A stretch of 64,000 nt of DNA from Casuarius casuarius (lineage: Eukaryota > Chordata > Aves > Casuariiformes > Casuariidae): contig PTFA01000272.1 in the NCBI GenBank assembly GCA_003342895.1, forward strand, positions 372,001 through 436,000, written 5' to 3'. Position numbers and translations under genes: made by a program. The notes beneath the pieces are model-generated. The model saw only the letters and a list, made by a program, of their open reading frames with translations, did not search any database and was not told the DNA's origin. How positions within the stretch are numbered: the stretch's first letter is position 1; each line of letters starts with the position of its first letter. Of this stretch, positions 1 through 11,400 are shown piece by piece.

Positions 1-591
1 AGGAGTTTAAGGGAAAAAAAGGGTCATTAACATCTCCTTTGGCAAAAAAACAAAGCANTATCTTTCACTTTGGCAAGTTAATGCTTTATTCCCAGTTCCT
101 TCAAAACAGCTCGCTTTCAGCTAGAGGACAAAATCCAACCACAAATACATTAATGCCTTTGGCCACGGCTTTCTGTCAAAAACAAAAATAGCTAGACTCA
201 GCTGATTTCCCCCGCCAAACATCCCTTGGAAGGGCTGTTAAATGAAGCAGGACAAATAAATGTTAAAATTCAGTTTTCCACTTGGCACAAAATACTGGTA
301 ATTCAAAAGCGGACGTGCACAGAGACAGCTGAAGCAAAGCATCCTGCCGCAAGCCCTCAGCCTGAGATGTGCGCGTACGGTGGGAGGGCACAAAACTCGT
401 GCCAGAACACTGCTCGCTTCCCCGGTAACTCAAGATTTGAAGGTTGGGTTTGCTAGAAGCCATGAGGACCGTGGTTTTGTTTTGTTTTTTCTAAGCTACT
501 CCCCTAAAAACAAAACAACACAACACTATTTAACCTGACAAATGTACATCCTGGTTGATAGGACCAGGAGATACACTTAAAAAGAAAGAAA

Positions 592-603
592 GGGGGGGGG
601 GGG
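592..603 (+). repeat. Poly(G) run of 12
   Basis: An uninterrupted G-run in the presumed SEPTIN11 3' untranslated region; it reads as C in the mRNA sense. Confidence 0.9.
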
Positions 604-1864
604 AATTCTCAACTGTTTTATTTGCAGCTTATTTATCTCTGACCAATTTTTGCCATCTGTCCAAGGTAGCATATTTAGACATCGTCTTCCCAAAAGCCAT
701 GTTTAGGCGGTGAGGGTTAAAAAAGGCAAAAAAAACAAGAAGGAAAAAAAGGACCCTAACCACCCTTGCTGACCTGACACTTCAAAAAAAGGTGATAATT
801 CTGCCTTTATTCATTCAGAGGCAAGAAACTCCATCCCAGAAACAAGCAAAGAACTGGAGTGCGTGAGACTTAGGTGAAGAGAGTTATTTTTAAGGGTGCT
901 TTAGAGAGAGACACAGGAGGCTACCTAGCCAGGAGCAGTGGAAATGCCGGCAGTGCAGCAGCGGAAGAGAAAGNAATCCAGAAGTCATAGGGTAAACATG
1001 GCTCACCACTTCACGGGAAGGAAAGGAAAGACTCTGTCCGAAAAGCAATGGCACAGAAAATACAAATTAAATANGCAGAGCGATCCAGGCGCCGTCTCTC
1101 CCTCCTTGGCCGCTCCGTCCGTTGCCCAGGAGGAGCCCAAGTCGCTCGCAGCGGGTAACGAACCTCCGGCTGCTCCTTAATGCTAACTAGCATCTGGAAG
1201 AGCGNTCATCCCAAATTTTCCCCTGCCGTGCAAAGCTACCCCGGGGTTGAGCCGTTACCTTTCCGATGCACCGCGGCAGCCCTCGTAGGCAAGCAGGACT
1301 TAGCGAGCACGTTTGCTGCCCTGGAAATGAGCGGCAACTCCAGGGATGGGGCCCTAAATCAACTATTTTATCTGCCAAATGCTGGTTGACGCGAACGGGG
1401 GCTCCCTCGCCACGGTCTGGATCCTGCAACTAAGCAAGCTGGTATTTAGTGCAGGCAGGAACGCCCCCGACAGCGGGAAGAGCCGTTGAAGAGTACGCCG
1501 TGGCCCTTGCCTGGCTGTTTTGATCTCCTACGAGGCTGCTGGGATCGGATACGTTTGAAACCAGGTACCGCTTTAAGCCAGGTTTCAAAGCTGATGGTCG
1601 GGGGAGCAATGCGAGGAGAGCGGTAATGAGAAGAGGTCCCTCCTCTAGGCGCCACCGCAGCATTCAGCGAGTAGTGACTACACTTGCTGGAAGGGTGACT
1701 GCAAAAATACGCCAGGACATGGCACAAACCNGGGCCAACTAATATTATCCAGTCAGACAACAAAAACAGTAACTTAAGAAAGACGACAAAAATCATGCAA
1801 ATGTAATGGCATGCAAGGTCAGTTAAACTGTTGTTATCTACACACATGTACCCCCCTCCCTCCC

Positions 1865-2050
1865 TCCCCTTACAATAGCGGGACTCGCGTTGCTCTCGCA
1901 CTTTAGGGCCGGACTGAAACCCCGGGGTCTGGCAAGGCTCAGCGCTGCGGACCGGGCGGTAACCGCGGTGCAGCAGGCAGGAGCTCCCTGAGGCTGCTTT
2001 CTGCGGGTGCGGGGCACTATTCAGCGCAGGGAACCGCGGCTGGCCCTCGG
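1865..2050. promoter_or_regulatory. CpG-dense patch in the SEPTIN11 3' region
   Basis: By eye about 12 CpG occur in the first 100 bases, in contrast with AT-rich flanks. It lies 350-530 bases past the SEPTIN11 stop. No start codon with a recognisable protein is present on either strand, so its role is open. Confidence 0.4.
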
Positions 2051-2397
2051 GGTAGGCAGGACAGCATCAGCAACATTTACGACCTGATCCAGTCAACGAC
2101 GCTCGCTGATGTCCAGTCCTTGCTCCCAATTCAAATCCAGGGCCAAAATGATTTACTGCTGCTGGTTTTGACCGGAAAAAATGCACGGTATCATTACCTT
2201 CCCAGTCTGCCCATCCCTGAATTTGCAGTTGCACGCAGTCCTGTACCCAACCCTTCTTCCTTCTTGCTCCCACTACGTTATTAGATGAGTTAATAGTTAT
2301 TTGTGTTAAAAAAAATATGAAGAAAAAAAAAACAGATGGCAGAGACACATTACTGCAAAAGCAGGTGAATGCAGGAACATCCTTGGCTTGACAGGCT

Positions 2398-2413
2398 TTA
2401 TGTGAAGCTTGCA
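2398..2413 (-). CDS. SEPTIN11: SEPTIN11 terminal coding exon 10 (…N-ASFT, stop)
   Basis: After a CTTGCAG acceptor at 2420-2414, the exon supplies the last base of an asparagine codon, then GCA AGC TTC ACA and TAA. The tail becomes KKNASFT, which I recall as the human SEPTIN11 ending, and the total comes to exactly 429 codons. The coding part is only 16 bases, so it could easily be missed by gene prediction. Confidence 0.87.
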
Positions 2414-5400
2414 CTGCAAGTTAAAAAAAAGAACAAAAAAACAAAAAAAAGTTAGCAATAATAGAACCCCAAATGAAAAAAAAATAAATCAAGGAAAGCT
2501 GGGAGAGCCAACACCAGCAACCCGCTCTGGTGGGTGGGCATGCAGAAGGATTACGGAAATAAAAAGAAAGTAAACTAAGACTGGGGTCAAGTCTAGCCTA
2601 CATGACAAGCAAAAGCAAAAAGAAAAACTGAGTGGGAAGAACTGAACAACTGACAGCTTCAGTTAGTCAGGGTTACAGGTTTTACTTGGCTGGTGCCTTC
2701 AAGCTGTGGGGCTTCTTTTCATCAAGCGTCCGCGGGGTGCACGACTGCAGGCGTCCAGGCTGAGTTACTTTAACACGGGCGCTCCCGCTGGTGCACAGCC
2801 CTTTCTGAAACGTAGGTATCTCAAAGCGTGGCACCGTGAGATCTCCCAGCACCTCAGCAAACATCAGTTTTCAGGCACAATCCAGATCCTTCAGGCATTA
2901 ACAAAAACCTCTTTTACTGGGGTTTCGAGCCAAGACCCAAACTATGTTTGCTGCATGCTGTAGCTCAGGGATTTGCTTTGGGATTAAACATGGCCCAAGA
3001 CAGCCAGACAGCCACATCGGATGGGAAATTACTTGTATTGAAAGGAAGCTGGAAAAAAGTTTTTCATCTTTTTTTCAGAAGCAGCTTGAAAGGAACAGAA
3101 ACGGAGCCCAAACAGATGGTCCCGGCTCCTGGGTGGGCTGAGGATGAGCGAGTAACACGAAGGCACGTGCTGAGGCATCCACATGGTGATCCACCAAACA
3201 ACAGGCAAGCACCAAAACACTATTTGCTGCTCCTATTTTAAAATGGATGGTAGAAGTTTGAAGCANAGTCCTGCCCAAAAATTATGGCAGGGGCTTCCTA
3301 ACTGGGTCAGCCTCAGATTTAGCAAAGTACTTGAACGACCATGTTACAGATACCTACTCATGTATCTTAAGCACAAATATGCGCTGTCCCCAAAACAGCA
3401 TGCTTCTCTGACCTCGGGCCAGAGCTGCGACAATTTTAGATGAGAAAAGCACAAGCTACAGGAATCTAGCTGGGAAACGGGGTAGAAAAAAAGAGGTAGA
3501 AAAAGACAACTCCTTGTTCCTACAGGGACGGTCTGGAAATCAAAAGGGCCGAGTTCTCCCTCATGGGGTTAAGCCAGCAGCAAATTGGCCCTGGGCCTTC
3601 CCTCCAGCTTGCACAACACCGAGGAAAGTCTCCCTTGTCCAAGTTGGAGAAATCCAATCCCACCTTCAGAAAGGAGCATTCCCACAGAATTATGTGCTGG
3701 GGAGGCTACAAGGATCATGCTCAGAGCGTGGCAAGGATTTCCTCTGGCAACTGCANGAGAACCGCCACAGTCCACGTCACCCCAGAGAAAGCTCGAAAGC
3801 CTTACCTATAGCAACTGCAGCTTTTTGTTAGAGTGCAAGGAGAAACGTAAAGCCTTCAGAAAAACCAAGGTGTGCTACAATGCAGAAGCATCAGCATTTC
3901 CCTTTAAAGCCTCCATTAGTAGTTCAGACGCTAGAGAACAATTTAAGCGGTTACAACACCTGGTGTGGAGCGACACTGAAAGGACACACTACTTAAACAC
4001 GTGCATGTTCCTCATGACTGGATTTCTGTGAATGCATCGGCAAAGCAGAAACTGTGTTGTTTGTTACGGCCACTAGAAACATCGATGTATTATACCCGCA
4101 ATGCTGTGCACGTGCCAGCCCACTTCACAGAAGCAACTAGTAGCTAATACCAACTACCAACAGTTACAAAACTCCCCAGATCACTAAGTATTGCTCTGGT
4201 CTCACACCTAAGAGGTGAAAATATCTACTGCAGAGCTCATATAAATATTAAGCTAGCGACTCTGTTTAAGAGATAAGAAAAAGGGGTCTTCAAAATTGTC
4301 TGTTACCTTTAGGAAAAGGGCCACCACGTCTGAATTCTCACATGGGAGAAGACCAGTGTTTCAGCCTATCCTATTTACAGGCATCGTCAGGGAATGATAT
4401 TTCAGCATGCTTGGACGATAGCTGCCGGACGCTTACCCGTTCTGCCGTTAGGCATGACGCTGTGATCAGTGCCCGCAATGACGTCTTTAACCAAGCAGAG
4501 CATGCAGCGTGCAAGCACCCTACGTGTTTCAGCGGGTGCCGAGGGCCAGGTTCTCAGTTAGCATAAAGCAGCAGGGCTCCATAGGAGCTACAACAATTTA
4601 CATCAGCTGAGGAACTAGCCCTTGGCCCTCCCCTCCTTCCCCCGGGGACCCAGGGTCAGAACAGAAATGAATGACGGGCACTGATCCAGCAGCAGAAACA
4701 GGGGATGTGCAGCGAGCGTCAGAGTAACGTCCCAAAGTATAAAAATATACCAGTATATATGCAAAACAATAGAGCCTCACAGGCTCACGCTAGAGACAGC
4801 TCAGACCTGGCTGAAGTTCACAGGTTAGCAGGAGAGACAAAAGTGGCTAGGCCACATCCCTACCAGCATTTTGGTTCTTTCAGCAGCGATGGCTTAGTGT
4901 TAATTATGAAGGATACTCTGCCTGAGTTGGCTAAGAAATGCACTGTTTCACTACCAGCTCATACAAGAGGCATGGAACTGTCATTTTTGTGTGTGGATTA
5001 AAAAAAAGTGTTTTCCAGTGAGGCTTTACTGTATTACCCTCTTTACAGCTTTCCTGATTGCACTTATAGATTGGCGCCGTTATCGCAGATGACCCAGAAA
5101 GGACTTGCAAGAGTGTCCCCTCACTGGCTATGGAAAAAGGGACGGCAATCACGATAGGAGGCCTCGAAGCAGCTTTTGCTGCAGTAAACCGTCTTGCTGT
5201 GCTATACAAACAAGCCATGCACAGCCTGCTTCACCTGTGCGGGGCTTGTCGGCCTTCACTGTACATACCGCATCCAAACGGACGGTGCGTTCTGGATTTT
5301 AAAGCACAGTGAAGTAGCCAGTATAATGTCAAAAAATACGAGCCTCTAACACTAATAGCAAGCTGAACATAGCTATTTCCAAGTACAGGCTGCAAGGAGG

Positions 5401-8400
5401 AGGTTATGTTCATAAGGATTAATCAGGAGCTCTAGGGCAGGGTTTTCAGCAGAGCTCTCCAGTGACTTAACTCTGAGCCCAGATCAATGGCAATGTTCCT
5501 CCAGTTTCAGGGGCAACAGAGTTAGGTGCAAACNGAGCGCATCTGAAAATCCCACCGCTAATGCTGACCACAGGACAGACTCTGTCCACGGATACACCTG
5601 GTTCCTACNGAAGTTGCTGGATCTCAAGAGTATTGGAGGGCATAGTATTATACTTCTAGCGTACAAATATAAAATAGTAGAAAACAATGCCATTGTCCTT
5701 TTAGTAAAAGGTATGGGTTTCTTAGCTTATTATGTCAACTTGATAAAACCACAAATGCCATTTACCTGTAATTACGGTACCATAGTTTTTGTTGCTTTTT
5801 AAAAAAACAAAAACAAAGCTTTTATCTTTAAAGCAAGCTTCCAAGGCTTCACTTTTGGCACTAGGATTCTCCATGTAAAAATAACATGGCGTTTTTGGTT
5901 TCTCATCTACTTCTACTTACAACCATAACGTTAAAGAACAGAAATGGGGGACTACCTTTGGGTGAAAGGAAGGATGAATAGAGATCNCTTTTTAGTTTTG
6001 GCTCAGGCAGATAAATCTGAGTCCAGAACATCCCAGAGCTGTTCCAGAAGCTGCTGAACACGTCATAGGTCAAACCTCCACCATCTGGATTGCTCTCCCA
6101 TACCAGTTACACTTTAACATAAAATTTTAAGGTGTTCTTCTAAAGACAAATTAAGATCTTGTCCCTGACCCACCCTTTAGAAAAAAAATATTTTATTTGA
6201 TCAGGCTGGTAAAAGCCCAGTTTCCAGTCTGGTAATGGGGAAAAGCAAATACAGACATGCAGCAAGATAGAGAAAAAACAACCCCCAAACTGTAACAGAC
6301 CCTACAAAGGATGTAGGTGACAGCCGCTTACTTTTTCTTGTCCTTGTCTTTCTTGGTTTGTTGAGAACCTGCCTGCTGAGCCTGTGACTGTAATAGCTGA
6401 GCTGCTGCCTTCTTCTTTTGAAAGTTGTTCAGCTCTTCCTCAAGCTGCACCTTTTTCTCTTCCACTTTCTTCTTCTCTTCTTGGTGAGTCCTCTTTAGAT
6501 GGTCAAACTTTTCATGGAGCTGTCCAAAGACAACGAGAATTGGAGGGAAAGAGAAGAACATTTTACCCCAAATACTGCNAACAATGCCTGGAGAGATCCC
6601 ACTGGCACTGGGGCCTTGCTGCAGTAATAACAAGCCAGTTTGCCTGTCACGAGCATGCCTGATCTTGTGAGAACAGGTCTGCAGTACTGCATANAGACAG
6701 AGGGGAATGAAGCTGTAGGAATATCCCAAACNCCCTGCCCTGTCCCGCGTTGCTTTGTACCTTACGGACTCACTCTTGCTTGAGCAAAGCCAGGCAACAT
6801 GGCTGCGCGAACCAAGCAAATCACATTTAGGCAGCACTCGTGAATAGCTCTGTAATGCCCCTCTACGACTGTGCCAAGTCGCACTTACTGCCCTCCAGAA
6901 AGCCCAAGGGAACCTCATCTCCTCACTGAAAAAGTCTCTAGACAGGAGGGACTGCACTCCCGAAGGGCAGCACTGGCTGTAGCACAGCCGGAGATCCACT
7001 GCAGATCAGCATTGCTCTGAGCAGCAAACATACTGCCTTCTTTAGGTGGGAAGGGAAAGGGGAGGGAGCAGAGAGGACTCCCAGGGCGCAGGAAGGCTGG
7101 CGTCTTTCCACAAAGGTAAAAGGGTGCAGGAGCCGTTACTGTCATGCTGCAGCACCTCCCGCTCCGAGATATATCTGCCTCTGGCTGCCCAAGGCCAGGG
7201 AATATTCCTGTCCCATTTTAGAGGCAGAGAATTGGGGCAGAGGACTTATGCGATGGGGTCATGCTACAAGTTTGTGGCAGAGCTGGGAAATGAGTCCACA
7301 TCTGCTCCCTGAAACTGCGTATGCCAGCCAAGCCCCTTTTCAGGCTTGACGNGAGAATGCAGGCGTCACCTGCGCAGGGCTCTCCCAGAAAATCCCCAGC
7401 CCACACCCTCACACACTCCTCTGAGTTACGATATACTCACATCTTTTTCTGCTTCTTTCAACTCTGCTTCCTTTTCCTTCACTCTCATGACAAACATCTG
7501 TCTCATTTCATCCTCCTTCTTCTGGAGTTCACCCAGGAATTCATTCCTCTTCGCTTCATAAGTCTCTTGGAGACTGTTAAAAATACACAGAGAAAACAGT
7601 CAAAGCTGTGTTTCGTGCATGCCAACGAGTTTCCAGCCTTTGGTGATCTTAGTGCATTCTCCTGTCACAAAACGTCACCAGAGGTCCTCAATTGCAAGAG
7701 GTGTGAGCACCTCCACCAAAACAAGTCTTAGCTTGCTAGATGGCAGCAGTGCGGAAACAAACTGGTGAGTAAAAATGAGCACACTGTTAAGAATCCTGGA
7801 AATCACCTGGCAGGCAGGATGACTGACCGCCCAAATAAACAGCCGCTATGTAAGCGTCTGCGGCCATCGCCGATGTTAACACAGCTTGCTGATGTGTTCG
7901 ATTCCCACCTTCTTGCCTCACCCGCTGTTTGTCCTGAATCTCTTCATCTGAAGTAAAAGATGTGCGGAGCAGAGACTGGCATATCAGAGCACGAAATCCG
8001 GCTTTACGGAGGTTTATTAAGCACAACGCTGTCACAGTGCAAAACTGATTTTCACAAATCATTGCTAATGGATTCAGATCAGGAGCTTTATTTAGATAAA
8101 GCCACCTTGGGAGATNTCTTTCTCCTTTAGCTGTCAAGGGAGGCTAAACCTTTGTGAATATGTGGCAGCGTTCCTCCTCTGAATAACCACATTACCGGAT
8201 CCTTTCATTCCCTTATCCCCTTCTACTTCTTGGCATTGCTTTATTTCCCCAGCACCGAGATACTGCAGCAACGATTTGAGAGACAAACATGTGGTCCACG
8301 CACCTCTGAGATTTTCAGAGCCTCTTAAGAAGCCTGGACGCCAAATTCCTTCTCATTTTATTCCTTAAATGGATTTGGATGTTTCAGACATGTTCATTCA

Positions 8401-11400
8401 GTGTGGGAATGATAACTATTTCCCCATGATGCTTTTCCGAAAGTGCATTTTTTAATGAAAATTCCACTGATGCAGGAGAGAGGTACTGCTTCATCTACCT
8501 GGCACGCACACACCTAAGGGGCACATTAAACGCCAGGCTAGCAAAACATTGTAAACCCATTAAAGCCGAAGTATTGCCTCGTCTTGCACAGAGATATTCT
8601 TTTCAGCTAGGGAATAAAACCTGACAGAGAGGCTCCAGTCTTGGACTTAACATCCCAAAGTGAAGGGTGCTCCAAATCCCTCCNGAAATACTCCAAGGAC
8701 AGGCTGCCCCAGAGCTGCTCTTGCACAGCACTGGCCAACCTGAAGGAATCACACGATTCCAGATGACCAGACACTGAACCAAAAAATGCTCATAAGAGTG
8801 TAAACACACACAAATCTTTTCACCTGGGAACGGGGCAAGAGGCTTCTTTACGTACCGAACTAAATCAAGGACCACACTGGTCACAGCAGATACAGGCTTA
8901 AACCAGAATCTCCTTAAAATTCAGTCTTGGATTTAATCCTCTGACTTTGGACACTAACGCTTCAATTTACAAATCTTTCTGACGTGTCTGGCCTAGAAAA
9001 ACCCTGAGCGCAGATTAGTCTTCGCTGCTCAATGAGCAAAAATTGAAATCTGCAATTAGTGACATACTGTACTAGGGAGCAGCAGAGCCTTACAGACCAA
9101 AAGGGAAAGCCGCGCACACTGCTAACCATATCCCGTACTGCAAACGGCTTCTCACAAAGCTCATTTCCAAAAACACAATGCGGAGTGATAGGCAAGCAAG
9201 AAAAGGTTAGCAGGAGCCGGCGCTTAAGAAGAGCCCTTAAACTGACCCAGGCTCAATGCAAATCTCAGCTTCAAGCTTAAAACCTACCACTGAACTAAAG
9301 CCAGAAACCCAAATCTCTACTGAAGTGACTCTGACCTCCAGAAGAACCAAGTTAGCAGAGAAACTGGCCCAGCAACTCCAAACTGCATATGAAAAAACAC
9401 TCATAGCCCAAAGGAGCAACAGTCAAAACCAACTGGGACTCTACAGCTTCTCACAAAAGTGACTAAGGAATTTGCTTTTTAAGTAAACAAACATATGAAT
9501 ATGAACCTGGATTAGATGAGTAACTTGACTCCCCAAAANACGATACACACTTAAAGATGCACTGTCAAAAAATTCCCAGTTTAAAAAAAAAAAGGTATTT
9601 TAAGAAAATTAACTAGACCGACTGAGAAATCAGACATCTGACAGCAGAATGCTCTCTGTGCAGCGGAGGACTCCCATTCCCACAACCGATGCCTATGGCT
9701 CTGCTCTCTTGGCATCACTGGAGCTTGGACAAGCGGTGCCACGCGCTCTGCCCATGTGAGCTGGGATCATGCCACTGCCAGTCTCCCGTTTGCGCAGCTT
9801 CTCGCACAATCGCCTATGTAGTGCCAGAATTCTTTTGCTGAGGTCTTCTGTCCAGCTTGCCTTGAGATTTGTGCAAGACTTCCTGCTCCTGGCAGAAGTG
9901 ATGCAAACGGGCTGAGGAATGGTGGTGCCTGTGGTTTCCAAAACCCAGACCCGGGGGAAGGCTTGTTTTTGATCACTGGAGGAAGAACAGAAGGAACCAA
10001 ACCTAATGTTTCCCTCATTTCAGATGTACATTGGCCTCAGCAAACCAGCTTCAGTTCATGGGTTTAGCTTGTTTATTGGAGGGAGGGAGGGAGGGAGGAG
10101 GCACCCAGCGTGAACCGCTCTGAACCAGCGCATACCAGATGGAGAAATTCTGTACATTTTCATTTCCTTTCTACTTATAGCTTGGTCAAAAGAGGCCTCG
10201 TGTACAGGAAGTAATGGAAATTCCTCAGATTCCTGGACGGGAAGGGCTGAGCCCATCTTAAGCCACTGCTCTCTAGAAAGGAAATCCAATAAAGCCTCAC
10301 ACTTTGGCTTAGTAACAGAGCTGGACCCGACCGATTTCACTGGAGTTCCTCCACTGCAAAAGAAGTGCAGCTGCATATTCTCAGCAAGCCACAAATCAAG
10401 CCCTGAACTGAAGAAAAATCCATGTAGCAGCACAGGCCGAACTCTGCTCTCCGTGGGGTGCCGTTTTCCAGACACGAGGGAGCCAGAAACAGGCGCACAA
10501 GGCCCCTGCTCTGCCTCGGGCTCTGGAGCCCACCTGGGTTTCCATTGCTGAGGGCCAGAGATGAATCATGTTCGTGGCAATCTGCACCAGCCGGCCACAC
10601 GTCTGCCATCCCAGTGATGGGCACGCCAATTCCTGACACGCACGTGTGTTACGGGGTAAACCCACGCTGACGCAAGGACGTGCATGTAATTCTGACTCTC
10701 CCTCAGGGCAGCAAGGACCGTGGGACACTGCTAAGGCAGCGGGTGTCATTCTTGGGGAAAAGGTAGGGAGGAACGGGAAACAGGAAATGAAGGGAGAAAG
10801 CAACCACCCCCTCCCAAATTCCCACACAGCTGTTGTCCCTGGCTAATGACTCGGGCTTCAGACCAATAAAGCTGTCGGAGACGGCACAAATCGTATTTAG
10901 CAATAAACCAAACCTCATGCATCAGACCAGCTCCAGGAGAGTCAACAAGCATATTTCTCCAGAAGCACCCTTTTGCTAAGCAGTTACACCTCAAAGCGTG
11001 AGTCACCTTCATCTTAGCGCAGACACAGCTGCGCTAGCGGCACTTTTAAAACCCAGCTATTGTATCTGGCCTCGACTGTCGGCAGAGCAAGCTGGCTGCA
11101 AAGCGCAATCGAGCCTGCAGTGGAGGAAAGGTGGCACTAACCCATCTCCTGATTATCTCAAAGTCAGCTCTTCTCCAGGGGTAAAAAAGCGTCAGGAGGA
11201 ATTTCTGAAGTGACAAACTCTCTGTCCAACAGACTCACCCAAGCCACCATAAAGCCCATGGTACAGCCAAGGGCAGAACCAGTAGGAAGATGAGTGTTAG
11301 TTCCCTTTGAAGCTGGACAGGTCACATGTTTTAGGAAAGCAGGCACGAGGGTGTGGGGGGCGGGAATCAGCTTCCCACCTGAAAAATTTCCAAGTCATCC

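Larger units (their letters stand above)
1..2397 (-). other. SEPTIN11: SEPTIN11 3' untranslated region (probably continues past the left edge)
   Basis: No coding sequence is recognised downstream of the stop at 2398. Canonical AATAAA signals on the minus strand lie at 811-806, 622-617 and 90-85, so several 3' ends are possible. Positions 1865-2050 are unexpectedly CpG-dense, and a run of 12 G lies at 592-603. The untranslated assignment is inferred from position and from the long 3' regions usual in septin genes; the true end is not visible. Confidence 0.6.

Noticed and set aside
6520..6999. Upstream extension of the exon 9 frame to 6999
   Set aside because: It reads through an acceptor into intron 8. 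Exon 8 supplies the correct continuation.
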